A stretch of 64,000 nucleotides of DNA from CAZUCE01 sp964619265. Its GTDB lineage: Bacteria; Planctomycetota; UBA1135; GCA-002686595. Shown here one piece after another: positions 33,042 to 42,111 of the stretch. The first letter of the stretch is position 1. The number at the start of each line of letters is the position of its first letter. The translations under genes were made by a program, and so were the position numbers. The notes beneath the pieces were generated by a model. The model did not search any database, was not told where the DNA came from, and saw only the letters and a list, made by a program, of their open reading frames with translations. Where the stretch lies: positions 124,001 through 188,000 of the forward strand of contig CAZUCE010000004.1 of NCBI GenBank assembly GCA_964619265.1, in the 5' to 3' direction.

Positions 33042-33845
33042 ATGCGCTATCTGATTCCGTTCGTGCTCGGCGCCCTGTGTGCCCTCGCCCTGATTCGCAC
33101 CGACCTGATCCAGTTTGAGGGCGCGGCTCCTCCGGCGATTCCCGTTGCGCCGATCGCGCCGCAACCCCTCGACGAAGCTAACCACGCCCGCCCGGTTCGG
33201 GCGGAAGTCGTCGAAGTACGCGATGGATCCCTGTTTGGCGGCGCCTGTCACTTGGCCAGCGAGGCTGGCTCACAGGGCCGCGAGGCGCTCATCGCTATCA
33301 CCCTGGAAGACGGTGTGTTCGAGGGCATCGGCCTGTCCGGCGTTCGCGCGCTGGTCGCGGTCTCGGCCGATGGCAACTTGGACACCGACGCGCCGCGCCA
33401 ATCGGAGATCTGGGTCGACGGTAGCTCCGTGCAATCCAAGGCCGTTGCCCAGTGGCTCGAGCGAGAGCGTCCGGCGGCTGTGGGTCACATTCTCGCTTTG
33501 CACCGCTCCGAGGTCGAGATCGATCGGCGCGGACCCGCCTTCAAACTCCGGGTTCCCGGCGTTGCTCTCGTGCGCGGCGAGTCGATCACCGACGGCTCCT
33601 GCTGCTCGATGCCCGAGCGTCGCCTGTACGACCCCTTGGTCACCCAAGCCGCCGACACCGTCGTGGGCTTTGCCACGACCTGCCGCTTCGAAGGCACCGA
33701 ACACCTCGCGCGTTGGACCTACTCCGATGCGAACAACGTCCACGTGGGCCGGGTCGGGTCGAAAGAGTGCACGCTGAGCTCCTGTGAGTTCAAGTCGCCG
33801 TGTGAACTGCGCGCGACCTGCGAGCCGTCGCTCCCGAAGCTCTGA
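33042..33845 (+). CDS. Exported DUF1326-like protein (family guess)
   Basis: ATG 33042 is preferred (GTG 33030 also in frame). A hydrophobic N-terminal segment (RYLIPFVLGALCALALI) is an uncleaved anchor or signal. The mature part, VVEVRDGSLFGGACHLASEAGSQGREALIAITLEDG, GLSGVRALVAVSADGNLD and a C-terminal CCSMPERRLYDPL, resembles my memory of proteins annotated DUF1326, which share the GACH and CC-MP features. Cys residues (GACH, CCSMP, SSCEFKSPC) could bind metal or form disulfides. Function is unknown. The stop overlaps the next frame. Confidence 0.65.
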   Translation: MRYLIPFVLGALCALALIRTDLIQFEGAAPPAIPVAPIAPQPLDEANHARPVRAEVVEVRDGSLFGGACHLASEAGSQGREALIAITLEDGVFEGIGLSGVRALVAVSADGNLDTDAPRQSEIWVDGSSVQSKAVAQWLERERPAAVGHILALHRSEVEIDRRGPAFKLRVPGVALVRGESITDGSCCSMPERRLYDPLVTQAADTVVGFATTCRFEGTEHLARWTYSDANNVHVGRVGSKECTLSSCEFKSPCELRATCEPSLPKL

Positions 33846-34870
33846 TCGAACGCTACGAGGCCTGGGCTGAGCTTCCCTGCAGGGTTGAGCGGCTCACGGG
33901 TTCGAAGCTCGAGCTTCGAACCTCGAGCGGCTTTACGCGGCGAACGACCGAGCTGCGCCTGTTCGGCGGCGGCCACGTGGGCTATGGAGAAGACGTCGGC
34001 TTCTCCAAGGTGGAGCAGGCTGACCTGCAAAGCGGCGGTTTGCCGGCGTTCGAGCGCTGTCTTCCCGCGCAGCGCTCGCTTGCGGAGTGGAGCGATCAGG
34101 TGGCGGGCCTAGAGCTGTTTTCAGGCGCTGGGCCGGCGGAGTCGATCGAGCGAGCCTATCGGGTGTTTGCGATCGAGAGTGCGCTCCTTGATTTGGCGCT
34201 CAAGCAGGCCGGTGAAGCTTGGCCGGCGGCGAACCGTCCGCTGAGGTTTGTGATTTCGCGATCGGTTCGGAAGAGCGCGGGGTTTGACCACGTCGAACGG
34301 TTGCTGAGGAGTTTCCCCGGAGCGCGCTTCAAGCTGGACGTCGGTCCGGAGCTTGGAGCGGAGGAGATCGCGCGGTTGGGGAAACTCGGGTGTGTGGACG
34401 TCGTGGACGCGAAGGCCTCCGGAATGGCGGAGGGGCCCGTGGCCGAGAAATTTGCGACGCGGCTCGCAGCCTTAGCCGAGGCTCTTCCGGAGGTGCGGAT
34501 CGAAGACCCGCCGCTCACGGCGCGGGCGCTTGAGTCGCTCGCGCCGATTCAGCATCGGATCACCTTCGATGCACCGGTGACAAATGGGCTAGCGCTAGAG
34601 CAATGGCCGATTCGACCGGGCGCGGTCCATGTGAAGCCGGCACGCTTTGGACGGCTGGCCAAGCTGTTCCAGTTTTACGCGGAGTGCCGGCGCGAGGACC
34701 TCGAGATGGTCGGTGGCGGCCTGTTTGAACTGGGACCAGGGCGACGACATGCCGGGCGATTGGCGCAGGCGTTTCACCCAAGCGCCCCCAACGACCTAGC
34801 GCCGGTGGGATTCCACGTGGTAGAGCCGGACCCCGGCTTGTCTGTCGATCCGTTGACATCCATTCCGTAA
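33842..34870 (+). CDS. Enolase-superfamily protein with no standard start codon
   Basis: The frame is open from 33806. Homologous-looking sequence (LIERYEAWAELPCRVERLTGSKLELRTSSGF...LRLFGGGHVGYGEDVGF) begins at 33842, well before the first normal start (GTG 33977). It could therefore start at CTG 33842, overlapping the previous stop as CTGA, or at an ATC. The barrel shows the enolase-superfamily acidic set and Lys: ARFKLDVG, VDVVDAK, VRIEDPPL, ITFDAPV and AVHVKPARFG. Family members abstract an alpha proton from a carboxylate. Order and sizes fit a muconate-lactonizing/o-succinylbenzoate-synthase-like enzyme, but no substrate is indicated. Translational coupling to the upstream gene is likely. 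Confidence 0.65.
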   Translation: MIERYEAWAELPCRVERLTGSKLELRTSSGFTRRTTELRLFGGGHVGYGEDVGFSKVEQADLQSGGLPAFERCLPAQRSLAEWSDQVAGLELFSGAGPAESIERAYRVFAIESALLDLALKQAGEAWPAANRPLRFVISRSVRKSAGFDHVERLLRSFPGARFKLDVGPELGAEEIARLGKLGCVDVVDAKASGMAEGPVAEKFATRLAALAEALPEVRIEDPPLTARALESLAPIQHRITFDAPVTNGLALEQWPIRPGAVHVKPARFGRLAKLFQFYAECRREDLEMVGGGLFELGPGRRHAGRLAQAFHPSAPNDLAPVGFHVVEPDPGLSVDPLTSIP

Positions 34871-34894
34871 CCCCCCCTCCAAATCGGTCCTACC

Positions 34895-34920
34895 GTGCCA
34901 GGCACGCACGCACCGATCTG
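34895..34920. repeat. Second, partial copy of the 25593 repeat arm
   Basis: GTGCCAGGCACGCACGCACC and its continuation to 34920 match the left arm of the element at 25593 with 22 of 26 bases. No complementary right arm follows nearby, so it looks like a decayed or half element. Confidence 0.65.
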
Positions 34921-35150
34921 GGCTCACCCCCCGCCGGGCATTTCAACGAGCGCCCTAGGAACCAGGTGAGACCGGACCCCCCCGCTTGTGGGCGCCGGTA
35001 GCAAGCGGGGGCTTTGGCTTCCGCCGACCAGAACCGATCGCAGCGAGCCGCGTGCTAGACAGAAGATGGTGCATCTGCTCCGAGGAAGGCCGGCCTAAGT
35101 ACGAAGCCGGTCCGATTCGATCCGTCCGATTCGTTTGTGGCGGTGCTTCG

Positions 35151-36368
35151 TCACAAAATTCGCCGGCTCGGGAGCAGGACTTGCCCGCCGAGGATGCCGG
35201 CGCCCAGAGCGGCGGCGACGATCAGCATGCGGAAGGCCTCTTCGACTCCGACCACGGCGTCGTTGGCGAGGAACGCATCGATGCTTCGGAAACCGAGCGT
35301 TCCAGGGACCAGGAGCATCAGTCCGGGGACCAGGATCGTGCTTTCGGGTCTGGGGGTGAGCCGCGCCAGGAGGTTGGCGAACGCGCCGAGGGCGAGCGCG
35401 CCGAGAAACGCCCCGAGTTCGAGGCCGAACAGGTGGGTTCCGAGTCGCGCGCCGGCGTAACCGATCCAACCGCCGATCGAGATCCACACCGCGTCGATCT
35501 TGCGGGCGCGGAAGAGCACGGCAAAGCACACCGGCGCGGTGAGCAGAGCGAAGGCGATGCCGAGCTCACCGGTGTCCGCGGAGTTCACTTCGAAGGCCGT
35601 CCCGGGAAGGTAGCCCGCCAGCGCTTGCCCCAGGCCGGCTCCAAGGCCCATGCCGAGCAGCGTGACAAGCACGCCCGCAAGACGCGCGGTGCCGGAGACT
35701 AGGTGTTGCAGCGCGAGTTCGGTCAACGCGATGGTGACCCCATAGCCGGGGACCAGGGCGATGAGCGAGGCGAGTGTGACGCGGCCAGGGTCGAGGCTTG
35801 GGAAGGCGCCGGAGCGCGCGAGAGAGAACGCTACGAACGAAACCAGTGCGGCGGAGAGCGGTGTACCCAGTCGTACTAGATGTGGCCAGCGGCGAAGGGC
35901 GATGGGGGCGGCTCCGATCAAGGCGCCCAGGCCCAGCGAGGCAAGCAGGTCTTGGAGCGACCCGCCGAATAGGGCGGCGGCCCCCGCGGAGGCAACGGCG
36001 CCGGCAAGGACCTCGAACACCACCGGAGTGTGCGGGGCTGGAGCGAGGATTTCCTCGAGCCGTGGCAGAGCCTCGGCGATCGGCCAGGCCTGGCGCTCCA
36101 GTTCGCGCAGCCAACCGTCGAGTCGAGCCAGGCGCCCGAGGTCGATGTCTCCGGGAGGGACGCGCCACATGTCCACGCCTTCGCCCTCGATGTCGAGGAT
36201 CAGTGAGGTTGGAGTGGCCAAGACCTGGACGCCGAGCCCTAGCCGCTCGCCGAGCCCCGTGACGGCTTCTTCGAGCCGCGGCACAGGCACGCCTGCGAAG
36301 TGCAGTCCCTGGGCCAGGCGCTTGACGAGGCCGGAGGCCACGGCGGGGTCGAGAACGGGCGGAGTCAT
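35151..36368 (-). CDS. Threonine/serine exporter family (ThrE-like) membrane protein
   Basis: ATG 36368 is selected; the upstream extension to 36464 is Arg/Pro-rich and unlikely. The first 120 residues are soluble (GLHFAGVPVPRLEEAVTGLGERLGLGVQVLATPTSLIL...), typical of the ThrE N-terminal domain. About ten hydrophobic segments follow, with VPGYGVTIALTELALQHLVSGTARLAG and a second half containing STILVPGLMLLVPGTLGFRSIDAFL. Both halves match the fused PF06738-plus-PF12821 layout as I recall it. Predicted role: proton-driven export of small hydroxyl amino acids. No linked biosynthetic gene is present. Confidence 0.85.
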   Translation of the reverse strand: MTPPVLDPAVASGLVKRLAQGLHFAGVPVPRLEEAVTGLGERLGLGVQVLATPTSLILDIEGEGVDMWRVPPGDIDLGRLARLDGWLRELERQAWPIAEALPRLEEILAPAPHTPVVFEVLAGAVASAGAAALFGGSLQDLLASLGLGALIGAAPIALRRWPHLVRLGTPLSAALVSFVAFSLARSGAFPSLDPGRVTLASLIALVPGYGVTIALTELALQHLVSGTARLAGVLVTLLGMGLGAGLGQALAGYLPGTAFEVNSADTGELGIAFALLTAPVCFAVLFRARKIDAVWISIGGWIGYAGARLGTHLFGLELGAFLGALALGAFANLLARLTPRPESTILVPGLMLLVPGTLGFRSIDAFLANDAVVGVEEAFRMLIVAAALGAGILGGQVLLPSRRIL

Positions 36369-36861
36369 GGGCGCGACAGAATGGCGCCTCGCTCGCGGCT
36401 GTCCACGGCTTTCGGGGATTGAGGCAGGTCCTGGTCGAGCACGGCCTTGTGGGCCGCCACGCATGGGGCGGCTTGCTTTGCGGAGCCGGTCCGCTCGAAT
36501 TCACCCTCGGAATGGCGGTTTTCCTGGAAAAAACTACCGGTTCACGCCCTTTCCCCCCCCAGGTTCACATCCCCGTGAGAGAATTCTCGCGACGAAGCGC
36601 TGGGAGAATTCCCGCCTGCTCTGGCCAGTCCGACCCTTCTGGCCAGACCCCCCGGCTCCGACCCAACCCCGCTGTGCCGGTCAACTCAATGCGAGATGCT
36701 TGGCTCCCCCGAAGGGGTCTCGAATCCACAGGGCTTTCAATCGGCCGGAGTGATCCGGCGTGGCCCTTCCGCGAGTCCCTTCCTCGGCCTCATCTCGCGT
36801 CCTGCGAGCGACCGCCGATTCCAGCCTCTTGAATCACCGAAGCCCTTTCCTCTTTTCCGCG
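36369..36861. other. Divergent intergenic region
   Basis: About 490 bp between the ThrE-like gene and the beta-helix protein, both transcribed outward. No RNA gene or repeat was recognised. The beta-helix frame is formally open from 36760, but its composition changes sharply at 36862. Confidence 0.5.
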
Positions 36862-39333
36862 ATGATGCCTCTGACCCTCCGACTGTCTGGCTTGCTGTTT
36901 CTCGTTTCTCCGGCATTCGCTCAGATTCCGATCTCGGGAGACGTGTTTGACGGCCAAGGAGGTCCCTTGCTTACCGGCCAGGTCTACCACGCGACTGGGG
37001 ACTTGGTTGTGCCGGTTGGGCAGACGCTGACCATCGAACCCGGAGCCATCCTGAAGCTCCCGGACGCAGCTCGAATCGATGTGGTGGGCCGTTTTGTAAG
37101 CGGAGCTGGAGCAGGCCAGGCTCAGGTCACCTCCCTGTTCGACGATGCGGCGGGCGGAGACACGGTGGGGGATGGTCAAACGGCCGGGCAACCTGGCGAC
37201 TGGGGCGGAATTCGTGTCGTGCTGAGCGGCAGTTTGGATTTCAACGATGTACGCGTTGCGTTCGCTGGCGGAGGCCGGCCGGCGATTTCCGGCGCAGGTG
37301 GTCTCATCGAGCTAGATGGCTGCTTGCTTGAGTTCAACGACGGAGCCGGACTCGACGGGGCGGGGTTCAACGTACCGATCGAAGTGAAGGACTGTGCCTT
37401 CGAAAACAACACGGGATTCCCGGTGTTCAATGTGCGCTTTGAGCAGCTGGCAAGCTTCTCGAACAACACCGCGACCGGAAGCGGACTGGGTGACGTGATT
37501 CAGGTCGCTCCTGACAACATTGCAAGTGACACAACCCTCACGGCAGACAATCTGATCGGGGGCGTTGTCCTGATGCGCTCAAATTTGACCGTAAACGTGG
37601 GCGTCACCGTGCAGCTCGAAGCGGGCGTGGTCGTGAAGGCGCCCCCCTTTGCGGTTGCGCTTTGGAGCGTGGACGGAACCCTGCGCTGCCTCGGCACCGC
37701 GTCCGAGCCGGTGGTGTTTACCAGCCTGGCCGACGACACTGCAGGCGGCGATAGCTCGAGCGACGGGGCTACCACGGGCGCGCCCGGCGATTGGGGCGGT
37801 CTGGCAATCCGTGGAGGAGGCGTGCTTGAAGCCGAGCACTTCGAACTCCGCCACGCCGGGGCCTTCGGCATTCCCGCGCTTTCGGCTGCGGGCGGATCGA
37901 TCCAGGTGCAGCACGGTGGCTTCCGCAGCAACCAAGGCGCAGGCGTCGACGTGAACTCCCAGGAAACCCCGTTGATCGAGCTGGTCGCCTGCGATTTCAC
38001 GGACAACACCGGGGTTGCGATCGATGAGATTCCGCTCGCTGCACTTCCCGGGCTCGATTCCAACACCGCCTCGGGCAACCTAGAGGGAGACGTTGTGCGC
38101 GCTTCGCTCCTTCCGCTCTCCGGATCGGCGGTGCTGACGACACGCAACCTGATCGGCGACGTGCTCGTTGTGGACGGGACGCAAGGGCTCCGGGTTCTTC
38201 CCGGCGGATCCTTGGAGGTCGGCGCAGGCGTGATCTTCAAATTGGGGGACTCCATTTCCATCGACGCGCTGGGGACCCTGCGGATGCTCGGGACCGGGGT
38301 TCGTCCGATCCTCGTGACCTCGCTCAACGACGACACGGTTGGCGGCGACAGCGGCGCGGACGGAGCGACGACCGGCTCGCGGGGCGACCATGCCGGGTTG
38401 CTCGTTCAGGGCATCGACCCCGGAAGTGTCTTGGAACACGTTGAAGTGCGCTTCGGAGGCGCGTTGTCCACGCCGGCGGTAAGCGTGCAAGGTGGCGTTG
38501 ACGCTCTGGAGAGCGTGCGAGCCACTCAGTCCGCCTCGGGCGGGATCAGCCTCGAATTTTCGACCGCGAATGGGATCAACCTGATCGCGGACAACAACGC
38601 AGGCGACGGGATCTTCCTGGCCCCGGCTTCGAGCCTGAGCTTCTCGACGAGCGCAGGAAACGGCGGCACCGGTATTTTGGCTCCGGCCACGTACACGGGA
38701 ACGGTCCAGAGTTCGATCGCTTTCGGCAACGCCGTCGATCTGGATGGCTTGACCTCCATCGCCCAGGTGCAAACCACGCTTGCCGCAAATGCACCGGTCG
38801 GTGCGGGCAATCTGCAACTGGATCCGCTGTTCGTTGACCTGGCCGCTGGGGACTTGAACCTGGCTCCGGGCTCCCCAGCTCTGGACGCCGGAGACCCTCT
38901 GCTTGGAATGGCGACGGGAACCGACTTCGCCGAGAACTCGAGAATGCTGGCGGCGACCAGCTCCTTCGCGGAGCCGGACCTTGGTGCGCTCGAATCCGGG
39001 CGCTGGCGGCTTGATTTCGCGGGTCAGCCGGCTATCGGAGAGACGGTTTCGTTCAGCGTGGCCGGCGACCCCGGCCTGCAGTTGATCGCGCTCAGCGTCC
39101 CAGGAAGCGCTTTGCTGTTCGAAGAGTTCGGCCTGCTCTCCATCGGGCTCGTAGGAGCCGTCACCCTGCCGTCCCAGCCCATCGGGACCCCGATCCCGCT
39201 GCCGATCCCGGTGACCCCGGGGCTCGTGGGGGCCGAGCTCGCCTTCCAGGGGCTCGTCATCGACCCGATCGTGTTCTCGGATTCTCAAATCACGAACCGC
39301 GTGCGGTTCACGCTCGAGTCGCTCCTCCCCTAA
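36862..39333 (+). CDS. Secreted right-handed beta-helix protein with three internal repeats
   Basis: ATG 36862 (MMPLTLRLSGLLFLVSPAFAQ) gives a signal peptide; the ORF opens earlier at 36760. The mature protein has three about 200-residue units. Each has a GAxLK-P hydrophobic turn block, then S-L-x-D-D-T-x-G-G-D-x-x-x-D-G-x-T-T-G-x-x-G-D-x-x-G-L (at about residues 90, 290 and 490), and then short Asn/Asp/Gly-rich beta-helix rungs. The pattern is typical of parallel beta-helix surface proteins that hold Ca2+. The last 100 residues form the clade-type C-terminal domain (PVTPGLVGAELAFQGLVIDP...). No catalytic site is evident; adhesin or polysaccharide binding is likely. Confidence 0.8.
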   Translation: MMPLTLRLSGLLFLVSPAFAQIPISGDVFDGQGGPLLTGQVYHATGDLVVPVGQTLTIEPGAILKLPDAARIDVVGRFVSGAGAGQAQVTSLFDDAAGGDTVGDGQTAGQPGDWGGIRVVLSGSLDFNDVRVAFAGGGRPAISGAGGLIELDGCLLEFNDGAGLDGAGFNVPIEVKDCAFENNTGFPVFNVRFEQLASFSNNTATGSGLGDVIQVAPDNIASDTTLTADNLIGGVVLMRSNLTVNVGVTVQLEAGVVVKAPPFAVALWSVDGTLRCLGTASEPVVFTSLADDTAGGDSSSDGATTGAPGDWGGLAIRGGGVLEAEHFELRHAGAFGIPALSAAGGSIQVQHGGFRSNQGAGVDVNSQETPLIELVACDFTDNTGVAIDEIPLAALPGLDSNTASGNLEGDVVRASLLPLSGSAVLTTRNLIGDVLVVDGTQGLRVLPGGSLEVGAGVIFKLGDSISIDALGTLRMLGTGVRPILVTSLNDDTVGGDSGADGATTGSRGDHAGLLVQGIDPGSVLEHVEVRFGGALSTPAVSVQGGVDALESVRATQSASGGISLEFSTANGINLIADNNAGDGIFLAPASSLSFSTSAGNGGTGILAPATYTGTVQSSIAFGNAVDLDGLTSIAQVQTTLAANAPVGAGNLQLDPLFVDLAAGDLNLAPGSPALDAGDPLLGMATGTDFAENSRMLAATSSFAEPDLGALESGRWRLDFAGQPAIGETVSFSVAGDPGLQLIALSVPGSALLFEEFGLLSIGLVGAVTLPSQPIGTPIPLPIPVTPGLVGAELAFQGLVIDPIVFSDSQITNRVRFTLESLLP

Positions 39334-39436
39334 CGAGCGGCTTCGGCTGCGCCAGATCTGGACAGTCCGTTCCGCTTCGGTGCTTGCGAAGCGGGCGGAT
39401 CTGCTCCACGGTGTGGGTCCTCACCAGGACCCTCCC

Positions 39437-41338
39437 ATGACTCCCGATCTGAGCCAGTTCCTCCCCCGCACGCGCGAGCAGATGGCCGCCAAGGGCTGGG
39501 ACGAGCTGGACATCCTGCTCGTCACCGGCGATGCCTACGTGGATCACTCCTCGTTTGGTGCTGCGGCGATTGGGCGCTTTCTCGAATCCAAGGGGTACCG
39601 CGTCGGGATTCTCGATTGCCCTGAGGTGGAGCCGGGTGATTCTGGCTGGACCCGGTTGCCAACGCCTCGGCTGTTCGTGGGCGTTACCGCGGGGACCATC
39701 GATTCGATGGTGACGAACTACACGGCCGCCAAGCGCAAGCGCCGCACGGACGTCTACCGTCCAGGCGGATTGCCAGGCCGACCAAACCGCGCGACGATCG
39801 GCTACACGGCCAAGGCCAGGCACCACTTCAAGGGCGTGCCGGTCGTCATCGGTGGCTTGGAGGCCGGTCCGCGCCGACTGGCCTATTGGGATTTCTGGGA
39901 CGAGAAGATGCGCCGGTCGATCTTGGTCGACGCCAAGGCCGATCTCCTGGTGTGGGGCATGGGCGAGCGCAGTGCGCTGGAGGTAGCCCGTCGCTGTGAA
40001 GCTGGGAAGAGCTTGTCCGGCATGGCACAGACCTGCGAGATCGTGCGAGCGGAGGATCTCCCTGCGGATCACCGCACGATCCCGAGCTACGAGGACATGG
40101 TCCAAGACCCGAAGGCGCTGGTCGAGTTGTTCGAGGTGGTTCGCGACGAGAACCAGCCGGATGGCCGCGTCATCGCGCAGCAGCACGGCACCCGGTTTGT
40201 GCTCCAGCACCCGCCGCTCGCTCCGTCCACCACCGACGAGGTGGACAGCTATTACGACCTGCCGTTTCAGCGCGCCGCCCACCCTGACCACGACGCCGCC
40301 GGTGGCGTGCCCGCGCTCGAAGCGGTCCGGCATTCGATCAACACGCACCGCGGCTGTTTCGCCGACTGCTCGTTTTGCTCGATCACCTTCCACCAAGGCC
40401 GAGCGATTCAGAGTCGGTCGGAGACCTCCATTCTCAAGGAGGTCGCGACCCTGGCCGAGCACGTGGACTTTCGCGGCACGATCACCGACGTAGGCGGCCC
40501 GACCGCGAACATGTGGGGGCTCGGCTGCAAACTGCTCGAAGCCGGCAAGCCGTGCCTCGACCGGGACTGTCTGACGCCCGATCCATGCCCGGCCCTGCGG
40601 TTGCACAAGGAAACCGAGGGCTATCGCCGTCTGCTCGGCCTTGTCAAGCGCGCTCCGAAGGTCAAGCACGCCTTCGTTTCCTCCGGAGTGCGCTACGACA
40701 TGCTGCGCGACAAGCACGGCGAGCGCCTGCCGCTGCACGACACCCTCGTGAAGGAGCACGTTCCGGGCCGCATGAAGCTCGCGCCCGAGCACTCAGATCC
40801 TGAAGTGCTGCGCATGATGAACAAGCCGGTCTTCGAGAAGTACGAAGAGTTCGAGACCGAATACAAGAACCAGTGCGAGGCCGAGGGCAAGGAGCAGTAC
40901 CTGGCCAACTACTTCATCGTCGGGCATCCGGGAACGACCCTCGAGCGCGCTGTTCAGCTGTTCAGCAAGTTGCTCGAGCGGAACTACAGCCCCGAACAGG
41001 CCCAGGAGTTCTTGCCCCTGCCGATGACGCGCGCCGCGGTCCAGTTTGCCGCGGGAGTCGACCCGATCACCAAGGAAGAGGTTTACGTGCCGCGCACCAT
41101 GGCGGAGCGCAAGGTGCAAAAGGCCCTGGTGCGCTGGAAGGATCCGAAGAATCAACGGCTCGTCGAAGACGCTCTACGCGAGACGGGGCGCGACGACCTG
41201 TTGCCCGAGTTCCACCGCCTGCTTTCGATTGAGAAGCAGCGCCGGTCGAGCACGCCGGACCGCCGCAAGAAAAAGCGCGGCGCCAGCAAGCTGTTCACCA
41301 AGTCGGGCAGCAACCCGGACATGGACGTGGCGGGTTGA
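39437..41338 (+). CDS. ygiQ: YgiQ-family radical SAM protein
   Basis: ATG 39437 fits the family start (TPDLSQFLPRTREQMAAKGWDELDILLVTGDAYVDHSSFG). The frame opens earlier at 39380. At 633 aa it is close to the family length. The radical SAM cluster motif is C307-F-A-D-C311-S-F-C314. Other family blocks present: TPRLFVGVTAGTIDSMVTNYTAAK, DVYRPGGLPGRPNRATIGYT, PVVIGGLEAGPRRLAYWDFW, ITDVGGPTANMWGLGC and LAPEHSDPEVLRMMNKP. YgiQ is a conserved protein of uncertain biochemical role that binds SAM and [4Fe-4S]. The basic C terminus (RRKKKRGASK) is typical. The next gene overlaps its stop by four bases (TTGA). Confidence 0.9.
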   Translation: MTPDLSQFLPRTREQMAAKGWDELDILLVTGDAYVDHSSFGAAAIGRFLESKGYRVGILDCPEVEPGDSGWTRLPTPRLFVGVTAGTIDSMVTNYTAAKRKRRTDVYRPGGLPGRPNRATIGYTAKARHHFKGVPVVIGGLEAGPRRLAYWDFWDEKMRRSILVDAKADLLVWGMGERSALEVARRCEAGKSLSGMAQTCEIVRAEDLPADHRTIPSYEDMVQDPKALVELFEVVRDENQPDGRVIAQQHGTRFVLQHPPLAPSTTDEVDSYYDLPFQRAAHPDHDAAGGVPALEAVRHSINTHRGCFADCSFCSITFHQGRAIQSRSETSILKEVATLAEHVDFRGTITDVGGPTANMWGLGCKLLEAGKPCLDRDCLTPDPCPALRLHKETEGYRRLLGLVKRAPKVKHAFVSSGVRYDMLRDKHGERLPLHDTLVKEHVPGRMKLAPEHSDPEVLRMMNKPVFEKYEEFETEYKNQCEAEGKEQYLANYFIVGHPGTTLERAVQLFSKLLERNYSPEQAQEFLPLPMTRAAVQFAAGVDPITKEEVYVPRTMAERKVQKALVRWKDPKNQRLVEDALRETGRDDLLPEFHRLLSIEKQRRSSTPDRRKKKRGASKLFTKSGSNPDMDVAG

Positions 41339-42015
41339 CCGTGGAGGCCTTCGACGACCCGAGCGTCGTCCACGGCTACGACGATTGGTATGCGACGCCC
41401 TATGGGCGGGTCTCAGAGCGGATCCACCTGGAGGTGCTGACCGAGTTGCTCGGGGAGCCTGGGCCGGGCGCGCGGCTCCTCGATATCGGGTGCGCGACGG
41501 GGCGCAAGGGCGCGCACTTGATCGAACGTGGATGGAGCGTTGTGGGGTGCGATCTGTCGGCCGGCTTCCTAGCGACCGCGTCCAAGCGGATGCCGGTCTG
41601 CCGCGCCGATGGGCGAGCCTTGCCCTTCGCGGACGGCGCCTTCGATGGGGCTGCGATCACCTTTGTCCTTGAGTTTCTGGATGACCCGGAGCTCCTGTTG
41701 CGAGAGGCCCGCCGCGTGACGCAGGGTCCGATCGCGGTCATCGCACTGTGTGGACCCTCGTATCTCTCGGTCCGCAGGCGGTTGGCCGGCCTGCGGGGCC
41801 ATCCGGTGTTCAGTCAGTTGAAGCACCGCCGGGCTGCGGAGTGGTTGGCGGTCGCCCACGCCACAGGGGAAGTGCCGGTTCGTCTGCGAAAGACCATGGT
41901 CCTACCGCCGATCGCGGCTGGCTGGATGCCGGGACTCGAGGGCTGGCTCTCCGGGAGGGACCTGTTTTTGGGTGGAATGCTCGGGCTCGAGCTCAGGGGC
42001 GTCGCCGGCGACTAG
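41335..42015 (+). CDS. SAM-dependent methyltransferase
   Basis: A 226-aa class I methyltransferase with motif I LLDIGCATGRKGAHLIE, acidic motif II VVGCDLS and motif IV-like GAFDGAAITFVLEFLDDPELLLREARRVTQGPIAVIAL. The start is uncertain: TTG 41335 overlaps the ygiQ stop as TTGA, and GTG 41341 is two codons inside. The C-terminal third is Arg-rich with a hydrophobic stretch (PPIAAGWMPGLEGWL). Substrate is unknown. The overlap suggests co-expression with ygiQ. Confidence 0.85.
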   Translation: MTVEAFDDPSVVHGYDDWYATPYGRVSERIHLEVLTELLGEPGPGARLLDIGCATGRKGAHLIERGWSVVGCDLSAGFLATASKRMPVCRADGRALPFADGAFDGAAITFVLEFLDDPELLLREARRVTQGPIAVIALCGPSYLSVRRRLAGLRGHPVFSQLKHRRAAEWLAVAHATGEVPVRLRKTMVLPPIAAGWMPGLEGWLSGRDLFLGGMLGLELRGVAGD

Positions 42016-42111
42016 GACGGCGTCCCCAGGTTGGCTTGGCGAGCGAGCTCCGCAAGCGAAGAGCAGCTCCCAAGCTTGGGGGAAGCTCTGGCGCGGACCC
42101 GCGCTCCGTTT

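Noticed and set aside
38080..39288. 402-aa minus-strand ORF in the beta-helix gene
   Set aside because: Composition of a codon-shadow frame; no domain match.
42050..42111. Terminator hairpin at the palindrome CCCAAGCTTGGG
   Set aside because: A 12-bp palindrome lies between convergent genes, but there is no loop for a stable hairpin and no T-run.
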